Assembly: GCF_900172265.1 (NCBI RefSeq) | Contig: NZ_FWFK01000005.1 | Span: 186,001 to 250,000, forward strand | Reading direction: 5' to 3' | Source: Roseivivax jejudonensis | GTDB lineage: Bacteria; Pseudomonadota; Alphaproteobacteria; Rhodobacterales; Rhodobacteraceae | Length of the DNA stretch: 64,000 bases | Part shown: positions 34,638 through 44,309 of the stretch, piece after piece | Layout of the letters: every line of letters begins with the position of its first letter | How positions within the stretch are numbered: position 1 is the first letter of the stretch | Notes under the pieces: generated by a model | Told to the model about the DNA's origin: nothing | Database searches by the model: none | The model's input: only the letters and a program-made list of their open reading frames with translations | Translations under genes and position numbers: made by a program

Positions 34638-34665
34638 GTCTCATCGGCCCCGGTTGGGGACGCGC

Positions 34666-34680
34666 GACCGTCCGGTCAAA
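34666..34680. promoter_or_regulatory. Operator-like sequence upstream of bztA
   Basis: GACCGTCCGGTCAAA differs at one position from the right-hand 15 bases of the tpa palindrome at 31573-31590. It lies 29 bp upstream of the bztA start codon. A shared regulator is possible but a chance match is not excluded. Confidence 0.35.
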
Positions 34681-34709
34681 GGGCGGCGCTGAAACAGGAA
34701 GAGGTTCAA

Positions 34710-35726
34710 ATGCAAAAATCTGTCATCCTTGGCACGTTGACCGCTGCCGCGCTGTCGGCCGGTGCGGCCAGCGCGCAAACGCTGTCCGACGTGCAGGACC
34801 GCGGCACGCTGAACTGCGGCGTGACCACCGGTCTGGTCGGCTTCGCCGCCCCGGACGCGGACGGCGAATGGTCGGGCTTCGACGTTGCCGTGTGCCGCGC
34901 CGTGGCCGCTGCGGTGCTCGAGGACCAGAACGCCATCGAATTCGTGCCCACGACCGGCAAGACGCGCTTTACCGCGCTCGCCTCCGGCGAAATCGACATG
35001 CTGGCGCGTAACACCACCTGGACGTTCTCCCGCGACGTGGACCTGAAGTTCGAGTTCACCGGCATCAACTACTATGACGGCCAGGGCTTCATGATCCCGA
35101 AATCGCTGGGCGTCAGCTCGGCCCGCGAGCTAGCCGGCGCGACGGTCTGCATCCAGACCGGCACCACGACCGAGCTCAACCTCGCGGACTACTTCCGTCG
35201 TAACAATATGGATTACGAGCCGGTCCCGATCGAGACCAACGCCGAAGCGCAGCAGCAGTATCTCGCGGGCGCCTGCGACGTCTACACCACCGACGCGTCG
35301 GGCCTCGCGGCGACGCGCGCGGCGTTCGAAACCCCGAGCGATCACGTGATCCTTCCGGAGATCATCTCGAAGGAGCCGCTCGGCCCGCTCGTCCGTCACG
35401 GCGACAACGACTGGGGCGACGTGGTGCGCTGGACGCTCAACGCGCTGATCGCGGCCGAGGAATACGGCATCACCTCGGCGAACATCGACGAGCTGAAGGC
35501 CGGGACCGAGAGCCCGGAGATCAACCGGATCCTTGGCACCGAAGGCAACCTCGGCGAGATGCTCGGCCTCGACGCCGAATGGGCCTACCGCGCCATCAAG
35601 GCGAACGGCAACTACGGCGAGATTTTTGCCAAGAACATCGGCGAGTCGACCCCGATCGGCCTCTCGCGCGGCCTGAACGCGCAGTGGACCGACGGCGGGC
35701 TGCTCTACGCTCCGCCGTTCCGCTAA
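34710..35726 (+). CDS. bztA: Amino-acid ABC importer, periplasmic binding protein BztA
   Basis: 338 residues with a signal peptide ending ASA before QTLSDV. The mature start (VQDRGTLNCGVTTGLVGFA) and the GFDVAVCRAVAAAV, TTGKTRFTALASGEIDML segments are those of the AapJ/BztA family of glutamate, glutamine, aspartate and asparagine binding proteins. AGGAAGAGG precedes the ATG. It is the first of four genes. Two strong hairpins separate it from bztB, which fits higher expression of the binding protein. Confidence 0.94.
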   Translation: MQKSVILGTLTAAALSAGAASAQTLSDVQDRGTLNCGVTTGLVGFAAPDADGEWSGFDVAVCRAVAAAVLEDQNAIEFVPTTGKTRFTALASGEIDMLARNTTWTFSRDVDLKFEFTGINYYDGQGFMIPKSLGVSSARELAGATVCIQTGTTTELNLADYFRRNNMDYEPVPIETNAEAQQQYLAGACDVYTTDASGLAATRAAFETPSDHVILPEIISKEPLGPLVRHGDNDWGDVVRWTLNALIAAEEYGITSANIDELKAGTESPEINRILGTEGNLGEMLGLDAEWAYRAIKANGNYGEIFAKNIGESTPIGLSRGLNAQWTDGGLLYAPPFR

Positions 35727-35736
35727 TCCGACATGC

Positions 35737-35791
35737 GGGCCGGCGCGCATGGCGTGCCGGCCCGACCCCGCGGCGCCGGATACGGCGCCGC
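35737..35791 (+). other. Two strong tandem hairpins between bztA and bztB
   Basis: First hairpin: GGGCCGGC (35737-35744) with GCCGGCCC (35756-35763). Second: GCGGCGCCG (35770-35778), loop GATA, CGGCGCCGC (35783-35791), a perfect 9 bp stem. No T-run follows. They probably protect the 3' end of the bztA message or end part of the transcripts. Confidence 0.6.
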
Positions 35792-35872
35792 ATTGCATAA
35801 AGTCGGGCCCAGAGGTCAGGACGGGATCAACCCGCCGGCCGCAAACGGGCAGACGCCACAGGGATCACATCG

Positions 35873-37087
35873 ATGACCACACTCAGCGACCCGCCGCGCG
35901 AGTCGTTCCGGCTTTCGATGCTGGTGAACGACACGCGTTATCGCTCGTACACCTTCCAGTTTATCGCGCTGGTCTGCGTTGCCGCGTTGTTCGCCTATCT
36001 CGGGTCGAACCTTGTCGCGAACCTGCGGGCCGCCGGGCTCAACATCAGTTACGACTTCCTCGGCGATCCGTCGGGCTACGACATCAACCAGACCCTGATC
36101 GACTACACCAGCCAGTCGAGCCACCTGCGCGCCTCGATCGCGGGGCTGTTGAACACGCTCCTGGTATCGATCCTCGCCTGCATCACGGCGACGATCATCG
36201 GCGTCGCGGCGGGCGTTCTTCGCCTGTCGAACAACTGGCTCGTGTCGAAGCTGATGGCGGTCTACGTCGAGATGTTCCGCAATGTGCCGGTGCTGATCTG
36301 GATCATCATCATCTTCACGATCATGACCGCCGTCGCCCCGGCGCCGAGTGCGTTTCGCGGCGACGACCCCGACGCATCGATGCTGTTCGGGATGTTCGCC
36401 TTCACGAACCGCGGCGTCTACATCCCGAAGCCGCTGTTCGAGCCGTTGGGATGGGTCGTGCTGGGGGTCTTCCTGATCTCGATCGTCGGCGCGATTCTCT
36501 ATCGGCGGTACGCGACCAAGGTGCTTTACGACGAGGGTCGGCTGCTGCCGACGACATGGCCGACCGTCGCGATCGTTCTGGTGCCGGCGATCCTCGCCTA
36601 CTTCATTCTGGGCCGTCCGATCGCGCTGGAGATCCCGGAGCTCGGCGGCTTCAACTTCTCGGGCGGAATCACGCTTCTCGGGTCGTTGATCGCGCTGTGG
36701 TTCGCGCTCGCCATCTATACCGGCGCGTTCATCGCCGAGAACGTGCGCGCGGGCATCCAGTCGGTCAGCCGGGGCCAGACCGAGGCGGCCGCGGCCCTCG
36801 GGCTGCGCCCGCGCCGCATCATGAACCTCGTGGTGCTGCCTCAGGCGCTGAGGGTGATCGTGCCGCCGCTGATTTCCCACTACCTGAACATCACCAAGAA
36901 CTCGTCGCTGGCGATCGCGGTCGGCTACATGGACCTGACCGGCACGCTCGGGGGCATCACGCTCAACCAGACCGGTCGCGCGATCGAGACGATCCTGCTC
37001 CTGATGTTGTTCTATCTCCTGATCAGCCTGTCGATCTCGGCGATCATGAACGTCTACAACAACGCCGTTCGCCTGAAGGAGCGCTGA
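35873..37087 (+). CDS. bztB: Amino-acid ABC importer permease BztB
   Basis: 404 residues, the large size typical of BztB/AapQ permeases. An N-terminal helix and a long soluble segment precede the HAAT-family core. The EAA-like coupling motif reads QTEAAAALGLRPRRIMNLVVLPQALR in two parts: QTEAAAALGLRPRR and IMNLVVLPQALR. It forms the membrane channel with BztC; uptake is of acidic amino acids and their amides. It is followed by bztC after one base. Confidence 0.94.
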   Translation: MTTLSDPPRESFRLSMLVNDTRYRSYTFQFIALVCVAALFAYLGSNLVANLRAAGLNISYDFLGDPSGYDINQTLIDYTSQSSHLRASIAGLLNTLLVSILACITATIIGVAAGVLRLSNNWLVSKLMAVYVEMFRNVPVLIWIIIIFTIMTAVAPAPSAFRGDDPDASMLFGMFAFTNRGVYIPKPLFEPLGWVVLGVFLISIVGAILYRRYATKVLYDEGRLLPTTWPTVAIVLVPAILAYFILGRPIALEIPELGGFNFSGGITLLGSLIALWFALAIYTGAFIAENVRAGIQSVSRGQTEAAAALGLRPRRIMNLVVLPQALRVIVPPLISHYLNITKNSSLAIAVGYMDLTGTLGGITLNQTGRAIETILLLMLFYLLISLSISAIMNVYNNAVRLKER

Positions 37088-37088
37088 C

Positions 37089-38381
37089 ATGTCCGACATG
37101 CACGAGCACTCGGTCGGCTGGTCGCGCGACACGCTGATCGACGAGCAGCCGGCGCCGGCGGCAGAGCGTGGAGTCGTCAGGTGGATGCGCGCCAACCTGT
37201 TCTCCACGATCCCGAACGCGCTCCTGACCTTGGTGGCGCTCTGGTGCCTCTACCAGCTCATCGCGGGGGTGTTGCCGTGGCTTGCCAACGGGATCTGGGA
37301 CGCGCCGTCGCTGTCGGCTTGCCGCGAGATCCTGCAGGGCGCGACGGGTGGCTGCTTCGCGGTGCTGACGGAGCGGTGGAATCAGCTCCTGTTCGGTTTC
37401 CAGTACCCGTCCGAACTCTATTGGCGTCCGGCGACGGCGTTCATCCTGCTCTTCGTGGCGCTGGCGCCGGTGCTGTTCTACAAGGTCTTCCCGCGGTCGA
37501 TGCTGATCTTTACCGCGATCTATCCGTTCCTCGCCTACTGGCTGATCTGGGGCGGGTCGATCCTGACGCCGGTCTGCGCGGCGCTTGGCTTCGTCGCCGG
37601 TTACCTCGTCTATTCGCGCTTCATCACGCAGAGCTTCGCGATCGGGTTCTTCGGCGGCATCGCGGCGGCGTTGGTGTTCTGGTGGCTCACGGGTTTCTTC
37701 AACTTCACCGGCATTTTGGCGCTCGAACCTGTCGACAGCCGAAACATGGGTGGGTTCATGCTGAACCTGATCCTCGGCACGGTCTGCGTGTCGCTGTCGA
37801 TCCCGATCGGCATCGCGTTGGCGCTGGGGCGGCAGTCGAACATGCCGATCATCAAGTGGATCTGCGTGATCTTCATCGAGTTCGTGCGCGGGGTTCCCCT
37901 GATCACGCTGCTGTTCGTGGCGAACGTGGTTCTGGCCTACTTCCTGCCGCCGGGATCGAACTTCGACCTGATCCTGCGCGTGATCATCATGATCACGATG
38001 TTCGCCTCCGCCTATATCGCCGAGGTGATCCGCGGCGGTCTCGCGGCGCTGCCGAAGGGCCAGTACGAGGCGGCGGATTCGCTGGGGCTCGACTACCCCC
38101 AGGCGATACGCCTCGTGATCCTGCCGCAGGCGCTCAAGATCTCGATCCCCGGCATCGTCAACGTGGCCGTGGGCCTGTTCAAGGATACGACGCTCGTGTC
38201 GATCATCTCAATGTTCGATCTCGTCGGCATGATCCGCGGGCCCATTCTCGCTTCAACCGAGTGGAACGGCGTCTACTGGGAGCTGCTGAGCTTTGCCGCG
38301 CTCCTGTTCTTCGTCACCTGCTACGGTATCTCGCAATATTCCCAGTGGCTCGAGCGGCAGCTCAACACGGACCGCCGGTAA
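37089..38381 (+). CDS. bztC: Amino-acid ABC importer permease BztC
   Basis: 430 residues, second permease of the Bzt/Aap system. Several N-terminal helices and a long loop precede the conserved core; the coupling motif is QYEAADSLGLDYPQAIRLV followed by ILPQALK. GRQSNMPIIKWICVIFIEFVRG contains the other family block (quoted as LGRQSNMPI and FIEFVRGVPLITLLF). The gene is 1 bp after bztB and 12 bp before bztD. Confidence 0.94.
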   Translation: MSDMHEHSVGWSRDTLIDEQPAPAAERGVVRWMRANLFSTIPNALLTLVALWCLYQLIAGVLPWLANGIWDAPSLSACREILQGATGGCFAVLTERWNQLLFGFQYPSELYWRPATAFILLFVALAPVLFYKVFPRSMLIFTAIYPFLAYWLIWGGSILTPVCAALGFVAGYLVYSRFITQSFAIGFFGGIAAALVFWWLTGFFNFTGILALEPVDSRNMGGFMLNLILGTVCVSLSIPIGIALALGRQSNMPIIKWICVIFIEFVRGVPLITLLFVANVVLAYFLPPGSNFDLILRVIIMITMFASAYIAEVIRGGLAALPKGQYEAADSLGLDYPQAIRLVILPQALKISIPGIVNVAVGLFKDTTLVSIISMFDLVGMIRGPILASTEWNGVYWELLSFAALLFFVTCYGISQYSQWLERQLNTDRR

Positions 38382-38393
38382 GGAGTTCAGTCA

Positions 38394-39182
<789 letters not shown>

Positions 39183-39183
39183 T

Positions 39184-39241
39184 CCCTCGTGTGGCTCGAG
39201 GCACGAGGGGGCGCGGCGGTTCCCCCCGGACGCCGCGCCCC
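39184..39241. terminator. Double hairpin closing the bzt operon
   Basis: First stem CCCTCGTG (39184-39191) with CACGAGGG (39202-39209). Second stem GGGGCGCGGCG (39208-39218) with CGCCGCGCCCC (39231-39241), 11 bp. The two share two bases, so they cannot both form fully. The position between convergent genes suggests termination in both directions; there is no T-run. Confidence 0.6.
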
Positions 39242-39252
39242 TGATCGCTCGA

Positions 39253-40434
39253 TCAGGTCTCTGCCGCGTGCCGCCCGGCCCACAGCCCGGTGGCGAGGCA
39301 CGCGGTGATCAGGTAGCCGCCGGTCGGCGCCTCCCAGTCCAGCATCTCGCCGGCAGCGAAGACACCCGGCCGCGCCGCGATCTCCAGTCCGGGCGACAGG
39401 CCCGGCCAGGCAAGGCCGCCGGCGGTCGAGATCGCCTCGTCGAGCGGGGCGAGCCCGGCATGCGGGACGGGCACCGCCTTGAGCAGGCGCGCGACGGACT
39501 GAGGATCCCGCGGCAGCGGTCTGGCACATTCGAGCACCAGCGCGCGCGCCGCCGGCGACAGCCGCGCCGCCTTGCGCAGACGGTTCGACGCGCTTTCGCG
39601 CGAGGGCCGGGCGGCGATGCGCGCCGCAAGCGTCTCGGGCGCCACGTCGGGCGCGAGATCGATCGCCAGAGCCGCGTTCTCACGGAGCTCGGGCGACAGC
39701 GGGTAAAGCGCTCCGCCTTCGAGCCCGGTGCGCGCGATCACGATCTCGCCGCGGGTGGTGCGCCCGCCCGCACCGAGCGCCACGTTCTTGAGCGGGGCGC
39801 CGAAATGCGCTGCCATGTGCGCCGACCAATCGACGCGCAGCCCGGCATTCGCGGGTGCGAACGGCACGACCGGCGCGCCGGTGGCCTCGAGGATCCCCGC
39901 CCAGGCGCCGTCGGAGCCGAGCCGCGCCCAGCTCGCGCCGCCGAGCGCGAGGACAGTCACCGACGGCGCGAGCCGCACTGGCCCGTCGGGCGTGTCGAAC
40001 AGCGTGTCGGCGCCCGCCCACCCGCGCCAGGCCCAGCGTGTCCGCGCATCGAGGCCAAGCCCGGCAAGCCGCGCCAGCCACGCCCGCAGAAGCGGTGAGG
40101 CCTTCATCGCGGTTGGAAACACCCGACCGGTCGTGCCTGTGAAGAGCGGTTGGCCCAGTTCCTCTGCCCACCGCGTCACCGCCGCTGGGGGAAAGGCCCG
40201 GATCATCGGGGCGAGAGTGCCGGCCGCTTCGCCGTAGGCCGCGAGGCAGGTCTCGGTGTCCTCGTCCTTGGTCAGGTTCAGCCCGGACTTCCCGGCCATC
40301 AGGAATTTGCGCGCGAGGCTCGGGCGCTGCTCGGCCAAAATCACACGGCGCCCGGCGGAGAGGAGCGTGTCGGCCGCCATCAGGCCCGCCGGACCGCCGC
40401 CGATGACGAGGGCGTCGCACTCTGTCGCTGCCAA
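39253..40434 (-). CDS. NAD(P)/FAD-dependent flavoprotein (HI0933/BaiN-like)
   Basis: 393 residues from a TTG at 40434 with GGAG seven bases upstream. The N-terminal DALVIGGGPAGLMAADTL is an FAD-binding Rossmann motif. KFLMAGKSGLNLTKDED and the C-terminal PGVFAAGEMLDWEAPTGGY are hallmarks of the HI0933/BaiN-like flavoproteins (TIGR03862 group). Members are thought to be oxidoreductases, but most have no known substrate. It is a single leftward gene, divergent from the HNH gene. Confidence 0.88.
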   Translation of the reverse strand: MAATECDALVIGGGPAGLMAADTLLSAGRRVILAEQRPSLARKFLMAGKSGLNLTKDEDTETCLAAYGEAAGTLAPMIRAFPPAAVTRWAEELGQPLFTGTTGRVFPTAMKASPLLRAWLARLAGLGLDARTRWAWRGWAGADTLFDTPDGPVRLAPSVTVLALGGASWARLGSDGAWAGILEATGAPVVPFAPANAGLRVDWSAHMAAHFGAPLKNVALGAGGRTTRGEIVIARTGLEGGALYPLSPELRENAALAIDLAPDVAPETLAARIAARPSRESASNRLRKAARLSPAARALVLECARPLPRDPQSVARLLKAVPVPHAGLAPLDEAISTAGGLAWPGLSPGLEIAARPGVFAAGEMLDWEAPTGGYLITACLATGLWAGRHAAET

Positions 40435-40496
40435 ACTTGAACTCCGCGCCGCCCGTGTCAGGTCGTCATGTCCGAGCCCGACCGGAGGCGCAAGCG

Positions 40497-40790
40497 ATGA
40501 GCGACCCGATCTGCCCCCTCTGCGGGCGGCCGATCCCGCCCGACGTGCGGCAGAGCCTGCACCACCTCGTGCCGAAGCTGAAGGGCGGCAAGGGCGGCCC
40601 GGTCGTGCTGCTGCACCAGATCTGCCACAACGAGATCCACGCCACGTTCACCGAAGCCGAACTCGCCCGCGACTTCTGCACGCCCGAAGCGCTGCGCGCG
40701 CATCCGCGGATGGCCGGGTTCCTGCGCTGGGTGGCCAAGCGTCCGCCGGGATTCCACAAGCGCAGCGCCGGCGGCCGGCGCAAACGCTGA
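40497..40790 (+). CDS. Small HNH-domain protein
   Basis: 97 residues from the ATG at 40497. CPLCGRPI is a zinc knuckle; HHLVPKLKGGKGGPVVLLHQ (20 residues) and CHNEIHATF supply the histidines and asparagine of an HNH motif. The C-terminus is basic (KRSAGGRRKR), consistent with nucleic-acid binding. No restriction or defence gene is adjacent, so a housekeeping nuclease or a non-catalytic DNA-binding protein is equally possible. Confidence 0.78.
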   Translation: MSDPICPLCGRPIPPDVRQSLHHLVPKLKGGKGGPVVLLHQICHNEIHATFTEAELARDFCTPEALRAHPRMAGFLRWVAKRPPGFHKRSAGGRRKR

Positions 40791-40868
40791 ACGGTATGGG
40801 GCGCGCGGACGCCGAGTGGAGCGGGACGGCGCGCATGCCTGGTGGCAAACCGGTCGCACGCATCGGAT

Positions 40869-40890
40869 CGCGGGGGCTCTGCCCCCGCAC
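40869..40890 (-). repeat. Extra hairpin unit next to repeat copy 2
   Basis: CGCGGGGGCTCTGCCCCCGC followed by AC repeats exactly the hairpin part of copy 2, 30 bp downstream of it. It lacks the CTTCATCTTGCCG half, so the stem-loop can duplicate separately. Confidence 0.8.
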
Positions 40891-40899
40891 GCACAACTC

Positions 40900-40945
40900 G
40901 CGGGGGCTCTGCCCCCGCACCCCCGGGGTTTTCGGCAAGATGAAG
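40900..40945 (-). repeat. Dispersed 46 bp hairpin repeat, copy 2
   Basis: Reverse-oriented copy of the element at 47021 and 54799, identical to both over the conserved 46 bp as far as I can read. It lies between the convergent HNH gene and the small membrane coiled-coil gene. Those two genes are 211 bp apart and the gap holds nothing else recognisable. Confidence 0.85.
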
Positions 40946-41001
40946 GATCGCGGCGGTGCGCGCGGCGGCGACGGGCGTGGCCCGCGTCCGGCGGCGCGTC
41001 C

Positions 41002-41328
41002 TCAGCTGGCGTTCATCCGCTCGACGTAGGCACGCATTTCCTCGGCCTCGTGACGGGCCTCGCGCAGTCCTTCCATCGCGGCGGCCAGTTCGGCCTCCGT
41101 CTGGGCGAGCTGGTTTGTGAGCTCGGCCTCGCGCTGCTGCAGGTAGGTGATCGCCTGGTCGCGGGTCTCCTCGGCCTCGTGCAGCTCTTGGCTCATGCGC
41201 TCGAGCTCGTTCACGTCGGCCTGGCTCACCCGCGTGAAGCGATGCACCAGCCAGTTCGCGAACCATCCGAGGCAGAACGCCACGAACAGGATGATCGCGG
41301 TCGCGACAATGAACTCAATCCTGTTCAT
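41002..41328 (-). CDS. Small membrane-anchored coiled-coil protein
   Basis: 108 residues, not assigned to a named family. An N-terminal membrane helix (IEFIVATAIILFVAFCLGWF, residues about 4-23) is followed by an almost wholly helical charged stretch (about 35-106) with heptad spacing, likely a coiled coil. Its ATG overlaps the stop of the OmpA-like gene by 14 bp, so the two are probably co-translated. A role as an inner-membrane partner or tether of that protein is an inference from position. Confidence 0.7.
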   Translation of the reverse strand: MNRIEFIVATAIILFVAFCLGWFANWLVHRFTRVSQADVNELERMSQELHEAEETRDQAITYLQQREAELTNQLAQTEAELAAAMEGLREARHEAEEMRAYVERMNAS

Positions 41329-43267
41329 CCTCCGGCCCTTCCTCGGCGCTCGTTGCGGCGGCGTCGGAGGCCGCAGCCTCCGTCACAGCTTCATCGCCCG
41401 TCGGGACGGGATATTCAACGTCTTCCGGACCCGGCGCGGCGTCTTCGCCCGCGTCCTCCGCCTCGTCCAGGCGGAATTCGATCCGGCGGTTGGCCTCGCG
41501 GCCGGCCTCGGTGTCGTTGTCGGCGATCGGCTCGGCCTCGCCGTAGCCGACGGCGCGGTAGGACGCGGTGAGCACCCGGCGCTGCCGCAGCGCGTCGAGC
41601 ACCGCCTGCGCGCGCTCCTGGCTCAGCTGCTCGTTCATCACCTCGCGGCCCTGGCTGTCGGTGTGGCCCTGGATCTCCAGCGGGATCTCTCCGCAGACCT
41701 TGAGGAGATCCGCCACCTCGTCGAGCAGTTCGCGGGTGGAGCCGTCGAGCACCGCGGAACCCGGTTCGAACGTGATCTTGCGCGCGCCGATGATCTGGCG
41801 GATCTGGTCGACGCATTCGGCCGGGGTGGGAATCCCCAGGGTCGGGTCGAGGCGTTCGAGATAGGCGACCTCGATGTCGTAATCGTCCGTGCCGAGTTTT
41901 TCCGACAGGAGCGCCGCGATCTCCGCGCTGGCGTCCGGATTGCCGGTGTCGCCGCGCACCGCGATGCTCTCGGGCGTGACGGTCACCGCGCCGTTGGCCA
42001 TCATCGACAGCGCCTCGAGCGCGGCCAGCACACGCGCCGACCAGCCGTCGGGCAGGTCGTCGTCGATGCGCGCGCCGACCGACACCGCCTCCGATCCGAA
42101 CCGTGCCCGCGCGTAGCTGTCGGCGGTGGTGCGCGCCATCTCGGAGTCGATGCGGCCCCGCAGCTGCACCCGGCCCTCGGGGCTGAGGGTGGCGCTGAAT
42201 TCGACCGGGCCGCGGTCGGCGTCGGGATCGGGGGGCTCGGGCAGCACCGCGTCGAGCACGAACCCGTCCGGCAGCGCGGCCTCGAGATCCGCGGTCACGT
42301 CGTCGAACCGCGCCGGCGGCGTGCCCACGGGGGCGATGAACGAGACGTCAGCGTTGGAAAAGGTCGCCTGCCCGCCGCCGAGCGCGTCGACAGCACCGAT
42401 CGCGGCCACGGCCGCGTCGCTCCAGGCGCGCGACGGCACGCCGAGCCCGACCACGCAGCCCGCGCCCTCGGCGGCGCCGGCGGCGCGCGCGGCCTCGAGG
42501 ATCGCCGCGCGCGCCTCCTCGGTGTCGGCAGAGCAGGCATCGAAGCGGGTGCCCGCGTCGTCCTTCACGAACCGCAGCGTGAACGGCGACAGCACCGGGC
42601 GCGGCGCCGACAGATCGAGCGCGAGCCGTGTTCCCTCCGGCGCCGCGGCCTCGAGATCGGCCTGCACCTCGCGCCGGGCCTGGGCGCTGTCGGTCATCGC
42701 CTGCACCGCCACTTGCCCGGCCTCGGCCGAGATCTTGGCGCGCGGCAGCTCTTCGAGTGCGAGGGTGGCCAGCTGCATCGCGTCGCCCCAGCCGTCCGGC
42801 ACCGGGAACCGGGCCGTCTCGAGGAGGTCCGACACGCCGTCGGGGTCGCCCACGATGTTGCCGGCGAGCTCGATCAGGCGCGCGCGATCGTACTCCGCCG
42901 GCACCAGGCCGATCAGCGACACGGTGCTGTCGTTGCGCAGGATCTCCACCGAGAAATGCGGCGGGTCGACCGCCTCGGGCTCGGCGACGAGGGTTTCGTC
43001 GATGACCCGGGCGGCATCGACGACCTTGCCGGCCGCGGAAATGGCGCGGAACCGTGCCGCCTCGTCCGGCGCGGTGCCGTGGACGAACACCTGCAGCCCG
43101 TTGGCGTCGACACCGGCCCAGTCGATGCCCTCGCGTTCCAGGCGCCGTTCGACGCCCGCGGCCGAGTTCTGTTCGACCATGCGTACGGAAATCGACGCGG
43201 CCACGGCGCAGAGGGCGGCGGCGGCGGTGAAGGTGGCGGCGAGGATGGCGATGGCAGACAGGCGCAT
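41315..43267 (-). CDS. Large OmpA-family protein with N-terminal BON-like repeats
   Basis: 650 residues. An N-terminal signal or anchor (AIAILAATFTAAAALCAVAA) leads into about 450 residues of alternating alpha/beta sequence that look like several BON-like repeats. An OmpA C-terminal domain follows at about 495-595 (ITFEPGSAVLDG, QGHTDSQG, NEQLSQERAQAV, GYGEAEPI, NRRIEF), which binds peptidoglycan. A strongly acidic tail closes the protein. The OmpA domain is confident; the BON reading is by pattern only. The layout recalls mycobacterial ArfA (OmpATb). It is co-directional with a small coiled-coil membrane gene. Confidence 0.82.
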   Translation of the reverse strand: MRLSAIAILAATFTAAAALCAVAASISVRMVEQNSAAGVERRLEREGIDWAGVDANGLQVFVHGTAPDEAARFRAISAAGKVVDAARVIDETLVAEPEAVDPPHFSVEILRNDSTVSLIGLVPAEYDRARLIELAGNIVGDPDGVSDLLETARFPVPDGWGDAMQLATLALEELPRAKISAEAGQVAVQAMTDSAQARREVQADLEAAAPEGTRLALDLSAPRPVLSPFTLRFVKDDAGTRFDACSADTEEARAAILEAARAAGAAEGAGCVVGLGVPSRAWSDAAVAAIGAVDALGGGQATFSNADVSFIAPVGTPPARFDDVTADLEAALPDGFVLDAVLPEPPDPDADRGPVEFSATLSPEGRVQLRGRIDSEMARTTADSYARARFGSEAVSVGARIDDDLPDGWSARVLAALEALSMMANGAVTVTPESIAVRGDTGNPDASAEIAALLSEKLGTDDYDIEVAYLERLDPTLGIPTPAECVDQIRQIIGARKITFEPGSAVLDGSTRELLDEVADLLKVCGEIPLEIQGHTDSQGREVMNEQLSQERAQAVLDALRQRRVLTASYRAVGYGEAEPIADNDTEAGREANRRIEFRLDEAEDAGEDAAPGPEDVEYPVPTGDEAVTEAAASDAAATSAEEGPEDEQD

Positions 43268-43331
43268 GGAATCGGTGTCCGGGACCGTTCAGGAAGGGGT
43301 TCGTGATACGGGCGCCGGCGCCCGCCCGCAA

Positions 43332-44297
43332 TCAGGCGAGACAGGCAGCGGCGAAAAACAGCACGGGCAGAAGGCCCGCGTTGCGGTTCGAGCGAAAGAG
43401 CGACAGGAGGCGATCGTGATCGCCGAGATCGACCCGGCGCAGCTGCCACAGCATGTGCCAGCCCATTGCCCAGGGCCCGATCAGCGCGAGCACGAGCATT
43501 CCGATCTCGCCGTCCGGCGCGGCCACGATGACGGCGAGCCCCATCAGCGCGACAGCGGCGACGAGAAACACCGCCAGCGCGCGCGGAGTCGCGTCGCCGA
43601 AGAGCCGGGCGGTCGATTTCACGCCGATCAGGGCGTCGTCCTCCTTGTCCTGGTGGGCGTAGATCGTGTCGTAGAACAGAGTCCACGCCATGCCGGCGAC
43701 GTAGAGCAGCAGCGCCGGCCAGCCGAGCGTGCCGGTATGCGCCGTCCAGGCCAGCAGCGCCCCCCAGTTGAAGGCGAGCCCGAGGAAGATCTGCGGCCAC
43801 CAGGTGAAGCGCTTGGCGAAGGGATAGATCGTGACCGGCAGGAGCGCGAGAATCCCGAGCCCGATGGCCGCCCAGTTGAACGTGATGAGGATACAGAAGG
43901 CGGCGAGCGATTGCGCACAGCCCCAGGCGAAGGCGGCGCGGGCGCTCACCGCGCCCGAGGGGATCGGCCGCGCGGCCGTGCGCGCCACCGACCCGTCGAT
44001 GCCGCGGTCGGTGATGTCGTTCCACGTGCAGCCCGCGCCGCGCATCAGGATCGCGCCAAGCCCGCAGCCCGCGAAGATCCACGCGTCGTGCCAGCGCGCG
44101 CCACCGGTCGCCGCGATGGCCAAGAAAAGCCCCCACCAGCAGGGCAGCAGCAACAGCCACGTGCCGATCGGACGGTCGAGCCGCGACAGCCTGAAATAGG
44201 GTTTCCACGCCTCCGGCGCGAGGCGATCGACCCAGTTGCCGCGATAGGCGTCGGCGATCGCGCCGCTCGGCTCTGGCGCCGGGGAGGTGTCGGGCAT
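43332..44297 (-). CDS. ubiA: 4-hydroxybenzoate polyprenyltransferase
   Basis: 321 residues with eight or nine membrane helices. The two metal-diphosphate sites are present: NDITDRGID and DTIYAHQDKEDD. UbiA joins the polyprenyl tail to 4-hydroxybenzoate in ubiquinone synthesis, using isoprenoids from the dxs/ispA route encoded at 18-21 kb. It is divergent from rsmE, with 12 bp between the start codons, an arrangement common in this order. Confidence 0.95.
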   Translation of the reverse strand: MPDTSPAPEPSGAIADAYRGNWVDRLAPEAWKPYFRLSRLDRPIGTWLLLLPCWWGLFLAIAATGGARWHDAWIFAGCGLGAILMRGAGCTWNDITDRGIDGSVARTAARPIPSGAVSARAAFAWGCAQSLAAFCILITFNWAAIGLGILALLPVTIYPFAKRFTWWPQIFLGLAFNWGALLAWTAHTGTLGWPALLLYVAGMAWTLFYDTIYAHQDKEDDALIGVKSTARLFGDATPRALAVFLVAAVALMGLAVIVAAPDGEIGMLVLALIGPWAMGWHMLWQLRRVDLGDHDRLLSLFRSNRNAGLLPVLFFAAACLA

Positions 44298-44309
44298 AGG
44301 GTCCGCTCC

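Noticed and set aside
40497-40945. HNH protein plus repeats as a mobile or defence element
   Set aside because: The repeat is the same element seen in three other convergent gaps, and no methylase, integrase or defence partner is adjacent.
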